A stretch of DNA of 64,000 nucleotides from NCBI GenBank assembly GCA_050084515.1, contig CM114274.1, positions 42,284,001-42,348,000 of the forward strand, read 5' to 3'. The position numbers and the translations under genes are program-made. This document shows, in pieces, positions 32,550 through 43,784 of this stretch. Below the pieces are notes generated by a model. That model worked only from the letters and a program-made list of their open reading frames with translations, was not told the origin of the DNA and ran no database searches. This DNA comes from Blasia pusilla. Taxonomy: Eukaryota > Marchantiophyta > Marchantiopsida > Blasiales. How positions within the stretch are numbered: position 1 is the stretch's first letter; every line of letters starts with the position of its first letter.

Positions 32550-35400
32550 GTGTATTTTTTTTCTGTGTATAATCTTCTTACATATTGGGAAAATTAATGG
32601 TTTTTATTGTTTGGATGTGAGAAAAAGTAGAAGTTGTGTAGCAATATATATATGGGCCATAAATTTGTATCTAAATTGATCTCATGTGAGGTAGAAACTA
32701 GGATGCTAGCATTTGGATCCCTTCATAACGGAGGATGGACGAGGCTCGATATGCCATGTAGATTTAACAGTGGAGTCGTAGGCCAGATAAGCTATTTTTA
32801 CTCTTATTTTACATGAGAATTTTTGGGGAGGATAGAGACCAAATTAGCCAAGTCAAACGGTGATAAAGCCAAGAAGGAAGTGGCACATAAGGAGGTTAGG
32901 TAGAGCTAAGTGGGATACTTATCAAGAACACAATACTTGTAAGATTGCACGGAAATAAAAAGTCTAGACATGTCGTCAGGCACCCCGGACGTGCATTAGA
33001 GTCGGCCGCGTAGGCTCGGGCTCACTGAGCCTTCACTTGTTGTGGGGGCCGTGGTAGGACCGTGATCAGGCTCGTAGGGCACGTTTGGCCTCAATATATT
33101 GGGCGGGCTCACGGTCACGCATAAGGCCGCCTCAGCCTGCATGGCGGACTCAAAGCGCACCAATCTTGGATGGGGGCTAAGGGCATGCTCGAGCTCGCCA
33201 TGAAATTTAATAAAAAAAATTCAAAAATAAATAATGAAAACCCCTACATATAATTGTGAAATGCTTTTAGGCTAGTGGGAATGGTCGTGAGCTATGGGCG
33301 CACAAGTTTGAGTTTCAATCTGCCCGGAAGCCTCCTTTTGTGAGTCCCCTCTTACTTGCCCGCTAGTGTTTAGGTTTCCAGGTCTTACAATTATTGCCTA
33401 ATGGTTTTGGGTGACATTAATGGGAGACAAGGTTGTCACGCACCATGCTTGGCTAACCAGGTAGCCATATTTGGCTGGTTTATTCACATGATTACTAGGT
33501 TACATGGTTAGAATGGGATTGATGCAACCGCACAAGGAGGGAACCAAAATTAGTGGGGCTTGTAGAGCTACGTGGTTAGGAGTAAAGATGGGAGATTTGT
33601 TATAAGAAATTGGAAAATCACTCATATGAATAACACGAGATATACATGGTTCACTTCTTGTGCGGAAGCTACATCCACGATCAAACACTCTGAGGGTGGT
33701 TTTCTGAAATCTACACACATTGTACATCATGAGCTCTCCAAGACTCCCTCTCAAGCTTAACGCTACGCGCGCAAAACCCTAGGAAAGAGCTAAATAGTTA
33801 CGGAACCAATGTGTACTGTATCATGAGGGCCAATCCTCACCCCCGCCCCCCACACCCTCCACTAGGACGGCCATAGACGGCAAGCAAGCTTGCCTTTCAA
33901 GGATCTTCATGATCTTACTCTTGGAGTTGATAGAATTATAAATGCATTGATAACAACATACGAGCTATGTTTTTGCCTTGTAGGAAAGATTTTCATGACT
34001 TGGGTGTCCGAGTAGGGATTGGGATTTATGACGAGATCGGTTTGTCTTGAGAGCCATTTTCAGAGTTTGACTCACTAGCATTCTGCCAAGTAGAGGCAAG
34101 ATGGATGATCCGCGTCAACGGTTTGCAATGGAGTGTTAGAGATGGAGACATATGAGCCAATGCTAACGAGTAGTTTGCACCAAGTGACAAGAGGGTTGAT
34201 ATGCTGTTCGAGGAGACTATCATGCCACAGAGGTTTCCCTACCACATGGAGCAGTTGGTGCTGACGTTGAAAGTGCATTAGAGTGATGGTGGTCATGTAG
34301 AGGTTATCCATTTGAGTCCCTTTTCCTATAGTTATCTCTTGTCATTGAGGGTGCTACTACATACCGGACCTCCACCTCGCCATTTGAGCCCTCTACGGGC
34401 TTTGGTTGGGCACCTTATGGGACTTGAGCCCCCCTTGCAGGGTCTATGCGAGTCTTGAGCCGGCCCAATGGGGTCCAAACCGGCCATACAGACCTAGTTG
34501 CAGGCCTAACACAAGGCCCTGATGGGTGATGCAATGGGTGTATGCTCTGTCATCCCTAGTCTACGTTGCGGGCTCCAAGGCGAGCTCAAGTGCGGATACC
34601 CAAGCCCACATGGACATATTCGTCCATAGGACGAATATAAGTCCGCGGAAAACAACTTTGTCTATGTGCAACCTTGTAGGTATTAGGCTAGATGGATGTG
34701 GCGATGGTGATGAGTGTCAACTGCTTGCATGTGTAGAATTTTGTGGATATAAGGCAGTTATCCAAGTAGGGATGATACATATAACCTAAGAGAGAATGTC
34801 TGTAGCTTAGGTGAGCTAGTTTGGAAGGCTTAGAATGAGTACAAGTATTTAGTGTGCGTGAGGCCTGGTGCGTCATCATAGGAGTAGCATTAGTGCACGT
34901 GAGCTAGTGAGGACTATAGGAGATTCTTGATGAGGCTGAGTCCTTGAGTAGGTAAGACACGGTTATCACCACGACCTTCTTCTAGGGTTCGGAAGAATAG
35001 GGTAGTGTGAGCAACAATAAAGGTGTAATATGGAGTGGAGTGAGATAATGAGGGATTTTGAGTATGGAACCACCTTGACTTCCATCCATGGCTGAATCAT
35101 CATCACTAGAAAACGAGTCTGATGACAAGATTGTAGATAAGAACAGTGATATGTAGAGAGAGATGGACAACATGGGCCATTGGAGCATGCATCATTAGGA
35201 TCCATAGATCTAGATGAGTTCATTCAAGAGCTCGACATATGGTGTGATTTCTAAGAAATACAGGCCCCTAGATGGTTCAATCCCTTTATGGCATGGAAGA
35301 GTTTGTACTAGCATTTAGAGGGTTCTCTAATAGATGATTATATCGAGATATGATCTTTAAACTCAATAGAGATCGATACCAGAAGGATGTATTGGGCTCT
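32550..35400. other. Intergenic, no gene recognised
   Basis: Mixed composition with a GC-richer patch at about 32970-33200. Frames up to about 90 codons show no family motif on either strand. The 15-base word at 34621 repeats 29121. Confidence 0.5.
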
Positions 35401-35549
35401 AGGATATGGGTCCATTAGTGGTTGCTAGGCGTATGATGGAATAGTGAGGGCGTAGAGGTCTACACCATCAGCTAGGGGACTAGATGGAGAGGATGGCAAT
35501 GAGGGCAAGAAGATGGCAGAGACTTCTGGCAGTAGTGGGCCATCCTATT

Positions 35550-36705
35550 TCAATCCTACAATGGACTTATTTGAACAGTTGGGAAGGAGATATCAACGCG
35601 TGCGGACCGACAAGAGTCTATAGGATTTTTAGCAGAAATTGGGTGAGAGTTTGAGAGGGGCGTTCACGAGCATGCTACAAAAAATTGCTGCCAAATCTGC
35701 ACTGACTGAGACGTAGTCAATGCAGTATTAGTACGGGATGTTGGACCGTGAGTTATGGAGAAGAGTTCGAGATGCGATGTTGCTTCACATGGCGAATCCC
35801 ATATTGAAGGTGATCTTGGAGTTGTCTAAGCGGATAGAGCTCAGCAACTATGAGGAGCAAGTGGTGACCACGAGCTTTTCATGGGATTCAACAGATCCAT
35901 GAGTAGGAGTAGCCCTCTAGGTACCTGAACATGCACAAATACCACAGGATTGGGCCGGTGGGCCTAGATAGCAAGGTACACATCGTGAACCGATGAGAGA
36001 ACCACACGTACCAAGTAGAGATAAGGGTTGGCTTGTTAGACTCGTGGTGGGCCTCGTAGGCAGAGGGATTGCCCACAACATGGTAGAGGGACAAGGGCAC
36101 CTTTGAGTGTTTAGGAGCCATCTAGGATGGCCCCACCAGAATTGCATTATGATCATTGTCATAGATATGGTCACACTAGGGATATGTATTTTTTATCTTT
36201 ACGGAGAGCTACATCTGGAGGTAGGCCAAAGGCCGAGGGGCAAGACAGTTGGTAGATATTAAGGAGTTGATGACCATGGTAGTAAGGATGTATAACCAAT
36301 CAGAGGAGATGGAGGACGTGTACCCGATGCAAGGGTCCTCACTTGGATCGATGAGTTGGAGTAGAAGATTGTTGATATGATAATGATGCAACCATAGATA
36401 GGCACGAAGGCAAGAGTAGCTAGTGTGGCTTTAGCCTCCATATTGTATCAAGATACAGAGGAGGATAATACATACTTAAACTTTATGTACAATGTGATTC
36501 AGGTACATGCTAATGCTATAGTGACTTGGGGTGATGCGAGAATGATCGAGTCATTGAGGGATAGGATGGAGATAGACCCACAAGAGGGGACTAATGGGCG
36601 ACAAACCATGGTTCCCTTTGCATTGTCTAAAGCACTTCATACATCATCGATGGTGCCTAGACGTTCAATAATGCCAAAAAGTGAGGCAGGTACGTCCACG
36701 TCATG
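35550..36705 (+). pseudogene. Probable retrotransposon gag relic
   Basis: The plus strand reads, with stops, a helix-rich segment (GMLDRELWRRVRDAMLLHM, about 35737-35795, then LELSKRIELSNYEEQ), then a degenerate zinc-knuckle-like CHRYGHTRDM (about 36157-36186), then a 93-codon frame (36425-36706). A gag-like helical core followed by a C..GHxRDxC knuckle is the layout of Ty3/gypsy gag. The knuckle has lost a cysteine and the frame is interrupted several times, so this is moderate inference from composition and order. Confidence 0.45.
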
Positions 36706-36942
36706 AAGAGTTGGAGAGACAACTCCTATGCCGGCTTGGACGGAGTGAGTGTGACCATGCTATTGGAAGTGACCACTAGGGTGGGTCAAGCTCCATTGTT
36801 TTCTGCCATGGAGCTAGTGACGATGGGAGTTGGACTAGCGGATGTGTTCCGGTTGACTATCTTGCTATGTGAGGAGGTAGTGGACTTGCCCTCACGGCAT
36901 GTGCTTAGGACATCCCTACTTACCCATAGCATACGAAGTTGA

Positions 36943-38040
36943 TGAATATGGGGAAACCAACAATAGAGCTAGCTATGGGGAAACCAAGTATGGTGTTGTT
37001 AGATAACATATCTAAAGTATTTAAGTCTCATAGTGCCATTCGTAATGCATTTTACTTGATTTAGAAGCCCAACCCTTAAATTAGTTAATATGTTAAATGT
37101 TATCCTTTCAAATACAAACTTGTCACCCATGCATTACATGCCTCGAGGATAGTGCACCATTGCACTATCCTCGTCACCCGGCCACTTCCAAATAACCTCA
37201 ATCTTTGCTCTTCCGAATGAATAATTTTTTTTCCTCTAATGTTAACTCGTCTAGTGGTTCTGCAAGCAGCTCACCGTTTGATCCAATAATTTGAAGTCAT
37301 CATGCTAAACTTGTGATGGTACCCATATGGTGGCTTTTGATTTTGACTTATGGGAGCAACCCTAGTTTATTTTTGAAGGATTACGGCAATCATATCATGT
37401 ACTATGTTTCAATTACAAATTATAAGATCAACAGTTTACTCTTATGGCACTGGATTGGTATTAATACGATAAGAGCAGGGAATGTAGAGTGACCCATATC
37501 TTTGCTCACGTTATGCGCTGCCCCCTGAAAGTGCATGTAATGCCAGGTGTGCATATACCCTTCCTATGTACACTCCGGGTTTTGTTTAAAACTGTGGAGA
37601 GGATGATATTTACGGCTTTGTATCATCTCATATGTTCCCTTTATCTTCCAGGAAACTTGGACCCAACTAGGGCTCGTGGTGGTGCTGCAAATAATATAAG
37701 CCATGCTATCCTCTTTTTGTGGACAAGTAATAGATTTATTGACACACTCTTCGTTACCTAAAGAGATTAATTCTCACACACAATCTTGACAAAAATAAAT
37801 TCATTCGCAGTGTCTTTGGACAAGAAATGAATTCATTCAAGCACACATGTGAGGAGATGAATTGCAGCAGTAAGGTAGGTCTTCTACTAGGTTCAGCTTT
37901 AGGATACTACAATTCAGCTGGGCTGAGTTTGGATTGAGTTGGAGGAAAAGGAACCACTAACATGTGGATTTCAAATGCAGTAGCCCATCACGACTTTGGC
38001 CAAGCTGAAGTGAGGAAGGGCTTAAGGATCAGCAAAAGTA
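36943..38040. other. Intergenic, no gene recognised
   Basis: Short frames only. A small inverted pair 'agtgcaccattgcact' lies near 37150. Confidence 0.5.
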
Positions 38041-38350
38041 CTCTACTCAAAGTTGTGGGGATGAATGGCAACTGCCAACTGTTCAATACTAACCGGATGC
38101 CCTATCTACTCCCAACTGTGGAGAATAAGCACACCCATGAAGAATACTCTACTCAAAGTTGTGGAGATGAATGGCAACTGCCAAGTGTTACACACTAACA
38201 TGATGCCTTGACTCCTCCCAGCTGTGGAGAATAAGCACATTCATGAAGAATACTCTACTCAAAGTTGTGGAGATGAATGGCAACTGCCAAGTGTTAGGTA
38301 CTAATAGGATGCCCTACCCACTGCCAGCTGTGGAGAATAAGCACAGCAAT
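38041..38350 (+). repeat. Tandem array, three copies of 106 bp
   Basis: Units begin with 'ctctactcaaagttgtgg' at 38041, 38147 and 38253 and end with 'ctgtggagaataagcac'. Copies differ mostly in the middle part after 'actgccaa'. Stops occur in all frames across the array, so it is not coding. Confidence 0.88.
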
Positions 38351-40897
38351 GTCCGGTTAAAAGAAATATCAGCAACTAAATAGGGAGAGTAGAAATACTG
38401 AAGTCTTTCCCACGGGAGTAATCGAGAACGAAAATAAGACGAGTGAACCCACTGAGGTGAGTTAGATTTCTAGTACAAGAAGCCTACATGCACATGAGAT
38501 GTTTCCATATGTGTGTTCCCCATCCCATTAGAGATTTGTATTCTTAAGTGAAGTTTAAATTTTTTATTAGGGAACGCTAAAATGAGAAGCAAGCACTGAA
38601 GGACTAGAATGCCCTAGTTCCACCATAGAGTAAAATTCCGCCGTGATGGAATGTCTTCTAGCAAATTCAAGAACATTTAAATTGAGCATCACGAATGGGA
38701 AATACACTTCGAAACTATTCACGGGACTTAATTCTACCGGTGCTGCAGTCCCGAATTTGGGAACCAAGAACCCAAGCACAACTAAGGCATCAAGAAATGA
38801 AGATATGATAGAATGCTGAAAACTTTATTGGTCTTGAGTCCAGGTACATAGAGAAGGGAGGAGGGTATACTTCTAACTCTAGAATCGGAAGGCAGAAACT
38901 CTCAAGATCTAAAACTTTAAAAAGCCTAGAAGGTCCACTTAGGTACCCTTGTTTCTCGCAGAGTTATTGATGGTGAATTGTGCTCTCTGTATGGAGCTAT
39001 CAGCCAATGACTATCTCGGTATCTTAGCCGGTTCCTCCTTGGAGATGGCCACACTCATCGCGTGGCTCCTAAGGAAGTGGAAATCGTCCCTTCATCGTTG
39101 TCTTCAGAACAGCCAAGCCCAATGCGTTTAGGTTCCAGACAATAGCTTGCCAGTAGTGGTATTTCTTGAAATCACTTGGATATGGAATCGCCGATAAAGG
39201 GTAGAGGACGAGTTTTAAGAACTCCACTGCACTCCAATGTGTGTTTTAAGAACTCCACGAGTCCGTAGACTTATGTCAACGGACTTTGTCCACATTACTT
39301 TGACATACACTGTGAGGACCCGGACTGGAACCTTCGATCAACGTACTGTAAACGGGTACCTTCAGTTTGGGAGGAGGGGTTCTAGCATCCCACTTCCACA
39401 TGGGGCTGGGTTCTGGAATCAAGATACCCATCCCTGATTCCCGTGAGGGGATACTACAAACGTCTCGAATAGAAGTAGAGTCCAATCTCATTTTTACAGA
39501 GTTGATCAGATGTTGCATTTCTTAAAAATTATCAAGTCTTTATTTCTCGACGCGATGCGTGTGCCACGGAGCTCATTCTGCACCATTTAGGAGCTCCTTC
39601 AGTCACCTTTCTGCGTCCTCCCTACGTCCAAATTTTCAGCATCGAGACTAAGCGATAGCACTGATATTGTGGATGTCGAGACGCTCATCATATATTCAGA
39701 CGAGCTCATCCGGTCAATCTCAACAGAGGAGGGAGGCCAAAAGGCCCTAATTAGAAGAACGAATCCCTTTCGTCTGATTTTATATATTTTATTACGAGCT
39801 CTAATTTCTTAGCAGTGAAGTACTTCCTTTATTCTATCACCAATTATCCTCTCAATTTTACGCGGTTTAACCCGGCTTATGCACGCGCAAGCTAGTCAGC
39901 TAATTTATTCAGCGACTGCTGGAAAGCTCTCGGCACCAGCTAGCCACGGGGATACAGAGAGGATAGTCGAGTAGATCAGTGACTTCACTCAACGACCTTG
40001 TCCTACATGCTCACGAAGTCCACTCTGGGCCTTTCAAATCCAGCAACTTCGGATTGATTTGAACTCTGCTCAAACCCAAGGCCACATTCAAAGAATAAAA
40101 GGGTCCTTTGTCGGAGTGGAGCTTTCAACGGGTCAACGCAGTTTCAGCGAGAACAGGCGGTGCCCTAACGATGCTGTATCATCACACTTTGTGAATCGGG
40201 TAACTCCTAAATATTTTCATGTCTGACTCACAACCTAAAGCTATTGTTTGCATACAGTACTGCTTCCCTGTGGGTTGCGTGCGTACATACGATGAGGACA
40301 CTCTGCACTCACTATTCACTATTCCGTTTCGTAGGAAGGAATTCTTTGACGGATTGACGGATATCTCAATCAGACCATGCAGCATTGAATCTTTCTGAAC
40401 CTGAACACCGATATCTACAAACCGAAAATTTTGTTTCACCTCCACAGGTTTCCAATCAATAAGTTTAGACTATCTTAGCAGCACTTAAACTTTCGTTTGA
40501 GTCTCAGAAGCTTTGAATTCCACTTGCACTTGGTTTTTTACGCGTTGCTTATGGTAGAAAGGCATTATGCTCGTACATCTCGCCTTACGGACGGACTTGC
40601 AGCCCTTGCGACAGAACTCCCCACAGTTTCGTAGTGTTTGGTACTAGTGGCACAAATGGCACACTGACAAAGCGAGGATACTTTTAATAGAGAATCGTAA
40701 AAGTGGCATTGGAGAATAAATGCATGGAAATAGACCTTGGCCGCATAGGAGGACTAGCGTACGAAGTCACTATCGTGAGCTCACGAGTAAATCTGCAGAG
40801 AAGGTCAGAATTGTAAGTATAAGTTCCTCCTTGATTTATCGGCTCACATCTCCTGATCAGGAAAGCCTTGGAGTTTGTACATGTCTAGGACTCTGCA
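38351..40897. other. Intergenic, no gene recognised
   Basis: Composition is more balanced from about 39 kb on. No open frame with a recognisable motif, and no tRNA or rRNA seen. Confidence 0.5.
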
Positions 40898-41599
40898 TTA
40901 ATCTATAAACTGGGAGAACAGCTTCTCGACCTCCGCTTGGTCGATGAAAAAAGATTTGGCCAAGAGGACAGGATCAATGGGTGGCTGCGCCGCGAACAGA
41001 GCCGGGGGCATGAGCTGAATACCTGGGCTCTGCGAATTGAGGACGTTGATACTCGCCGCAGGCTTAGACCCCTTGTTGAGCTGGAAGTGGAGCAGGCCCC
41101 TAGGAAAGATGAACATCTCTCCCGCTTTCACCACTTTGGCGAACAGCTTGTTGGTAGCCGCCGGATTGTCGCTGTTGGCAACGAAACCCGTGTAGATCTC
41201 CCCCTCCAGACAGTAGAGGATCTCCGTGGCCAGATTGTGGGTGTGCGGCAAGATGACGCCTGCGGGGTTGAAGTCCAGGCGCACCAGAGACAAGCCCAAG
41301 GTGTCGAGCGCGGGCCATTCTCTGACGAATGCGAACGTTGCAATGGAGTTCAGAGCGGTACCTGTCACATTCCCCCGCTGCGCCAGGCCTCAGAAAGCGA
41401 AGTCCTCCGTGGTCACTCCGGCGCGATTCTTGCACGGGAAGCCGTTCACATACACTCCGGCGCTCAAATCTGCGACGCAGAAGTCCTGGAGTGGATCTGG
41501 GTCTGTCGCTCCCACTGTGGCTGCAACAATCGCGAGGCCTAAGATTACTGTCACGAGCTTTAGCCTGAAGTTGGAACCTGCATAGACGATCGCTGCCAT
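40898..41599 (-). pseudogene. GLP: Germin-like protein with a single in-frame TGA
   Basis: Secreted cupin, apoplastic Mn-binding protein; family members act as superoxide dismutase or oxalate oxidase. Single exon, 233 sense codons plus stop. An N-terminal signal peptide is followed by DPDPLQDFCVADL, germin box 1 (PHTHNLATEILYCLEGEIY) with two His and one Glu metal ligands, and box 2 (FIFPRGLLHFQLNKG) with the third His. Codon 70 is TGA (41392-41390) between TEDFAF and GLAQ. The neighbouring copy has TCA there, so one base (C to G) explains the break, and the frame is open on both sides. It is close to the gene at 43.07 kb and transcribed divergently from it. Translation could only start again at internal sites lacking the signal peptide. 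Confidence 0.95.
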
Positions 41600-41749
41600 T
41601 GCTATTTTGAAGAAGTATTCTGATTTAGATCCTCAAAAATAAATGGGAGGCCAGCTCGTATGTGTCGATCTACGGAAGTGCTGCCGGTGGGAAAAGAGTA
41701 ATCACGTTTACAGGAACGTCAGTCACTGAAAATCAATTCCTTTTCGCCG

Positions 41750-41770
41750 AGCGAACCGTTATAAGTATGA
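41750..41770 (-). promoter_or_regulatory. Possible promoter of the minus-strand germin-like gene
   Basis: The minus strand has CTTATAAC around 41758-41766 with a TGACG-type word ('tatgacgtgag' on the plus strand, 41766-41776) just upstream, about 160 bases before the ATG at 41599. TGACG (as-1-like) elements are common in stress-responsive plant promoters. Position and consensus are only fair. Confidence 0.3.
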
Positions 41771-42991
41771 CGTGAGCTCACTCAGTAGTTTTATACTGAA
41801 TTTTTCCCAAGGACAACATATCCTTGGATATCTCGTCTCTGCGTGGCGAAATCTGTCCGTCACTCGATTGATAGCTCCAATAAAAAAACTGGTGCACGTG
41901 CTGGACCTGCCAACTCTCATTGAACTCTTCTCCGGCTTGACTCGACCACAGTCCGCCAGAGCGTAGCTGGTGCCTGTCGTAGACGTAGCTTGCCTGCAAC
42001 TTACGCTAAGTCCCACGCCTATTAACAGGAAGTCAAGCCCCCAGCCTCCAAAGACCGTATACTTACGGTCCAGCTGCTCTACCACAAACCTCTATGTTTC
42101 TCTGCGTGTAGCCGGTAATTACATGCACCGGCGTTGGGTTATAGCCTGGAGCCCGGAAGGTTCTAATGATTTGTAGAGGAATCCATGAGGAAAACCCGTG
42201 CGATGCGATGAGAGAGAAACTTACCTAAACTTCCTTAAGCCACAAGGTTATTACTTCTATTCGTGATCGTCTCCACCGGAGATGTACGGTCAAGTAAATC
42301 CTAAGAAGATTCTTGGTATTCCATTTATAATGGAAACTGGTGAATCTCCATCTACACTATGTGAAAAAAACTTCTCCAATTTTATCATTTTGTATCATGT
42401 GTCGCATAAACTTATTTATTGATGTGCTATATCAAAATGAAGCGCATATTATCAAGGTCATGCAGTCCAAAACTGTACTATTCTTTTTTTCCGAATTGGC
42501 ACAGTATTCCACAATACGGATAAAAAATATACATTGAGAGGTGGATTCCCGCAATCCAAACATTTTACACGTTCCAATGAATTGTAAAGGACTTCGACTC
42601 CACCAATTGTAATAATCTGCTGAAAAAGAGAGGTAGCGAGTGCAGTTCAATAAAGCCACTCGTGTCTTCACGCTTGACTAAATGACAAAAGTCTTGCGAA
42701 TGCACTTACGCTGAGAGTTTCGATGGGGCTACCAAGAGACAGCTAGATGAGTTAACTTCACTTCAAATCAACCTAAGCAAGACCACGCGTGCTAACAGGT
42801 TAGGCACATGGACCAGTTTTGATCAGAGTTCCAACGTGTATGTCATGGGATGGCTTTCATCATAACTTGAGACATCAACACGTATAAAGCTCGCTCTTCA
42901 GCACCGAAGAATCATCACATCGAACTTCAATTCGAGGTTTATTTTCTCAGATCCATGTTCCTCGTTACTTAGTATTCCATTGGTACATCGA

Positions 42992-42999
42992 TATATAGA
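42992..42999 (+). promoter_or_regulatory. TATA box of the intact germin-like gene
   Basis: TATATAGA lies 72 bases before the ATG at 43071, implying a transcription start near 43025 and a 5' leader of about 45 bases. Confidence 0.6.
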
Positions 43000-43070
43000 A
43001 ACTCGCGCTCGCTCCGTTCTTCCGAATCTAGTTTAAAATCTCGATCCGAGCCCGCAAGTACCTAGCCAGG

Positions 43071-43784
43071 ATGGTGGCCCTCGTCGATGCTCAACCTAGC
43101 TTGAAGCTGAAAATCGTGGTAGTAACGGTAGCCCTGCTGGCCATCGTTGCTCCTACGGTGAGAGCGACAGATTCAGATCCGCTCCAGGATTTCTGCGTCG
43201 CCGATCTGAATGCAGGAGTGTTTGTGAACGGCTACGCGTGTAAGAATCCTGCGAATGTGACCACGGAGGATTTCGCTTTCTCAGGCCTGGCCCAGCCAGG
43301 GAATGTGACAGGTACCCCTCTGAACGCCGTTGCAACGTTAGCATTAGTCAGAGAATGGCCCGCGCTCAACACCTTGGGGTTGTCTCTGGTGCGCCTAGAC
43401 TTCAACCCCGGAGGCGTCATCTCGCCGCACACCCACAATCTGGCCACGGAGATTATTTACTGTCTGGAGGGGGAGATCTATACGGGCTTCGTATCGAACA
43501 GCGACAATCCGACGGCTCCCAACAGGCTGTACGCCAAAGTGTTGAAAGCGGGGGAGATGTTCATCTTCCCCAGGGGCCTGCTCCACTTCCAGCTCAACAA
43601 GGGGTCCAAGCCTGCGGCGAGTATCAACGTCCTCAACTCGCAGAACCCAGGCATTCAGCTTATTCCCATGTCTCTGTTCGCGGTGCAGCCACCCATTGAT
43701 CCTGTCCTCTTGGCAAAATCCTTTTTCATCGACCAAGCGGAGGTCGAGAAGCTGCTCAAGACATTCTCCCAGGTTACAAATTAA
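43071..43784 (+). CDS. GLP: Germin-like protein, intact
   Basis: 237 residues, single exon, the usual length for the family. It has an N-terminal hydrophobic signal (about residues 13-31), then DSDPLQDFCVADL; Cys42 and Cys57 are the conserved disulfide pair. Box 1 contains His120, His122 and Glu127, and box 2 contains His172 with the FPRGLLHF motif: all four Mn ligands are present. One predicted N-glycosylation site, NVTT, is near residue 62 and another, NVTG, near 78. Secreted, expected to form cell-wall oligomers with Mn-dependent superoxide dismutase-type activity; oxalate oxidase activity cannot be judged. The first ATG after the TATA box is used. An AATAAA at about 44120 is a possible distal polyadenylation signal. 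Divergent partner at 41599-40898, with 1.47 kb between the two start codons. The only host gene in the window without a lesion. Confidence 0.96.
   Translation: MVALVDAQPSLKLKIVVVTVALLAIVAPTVRATDSDPLQDFCVADLNAGVFVNGYACKNPANVTTEDFAFSGLAQPGNVTGTPLNAVATLALVREWPALNTLGLSLVRLDFNPGGVISPHTHNLATEIIYCLEGEIYTGFVSNSDNPTAPNRLYAKVLKAGEMFIFPRGLLHFQLNKGSKPAASINVLNSQNPGIQLIPMSLFAVQPPIDPVLLAKSFFIDQAEVEKLLKTFSQVTN

Noticed and set aside
33270-33350. tRNA-like segment ('gagctatgggcgcacaagtttgag')
   Set aside because: A box-B-like word is weak and no cloverleaf could be drawn.
38041-38350. CRISPR-like array
   Set aside because: The units are contiguous tandem copies of about 106 bp without distinct spacers, and the genome is a plant's.
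41390-41392. TGA as a selenocysteine codon in the germin-like gene
   Set aside because: Land plants lack selenoproteins, and the paralogue has TCA (Ser) at this site, so it is a nonsense change.
40937-41542. 201-codon open frame on the plus strand
   Set aside because: It is antisense to the germin-like gene; its length follows from GC-rich third positions of the real gene on the minus strand, and a similar antisense frame (43395-43736) opposes the other copy.
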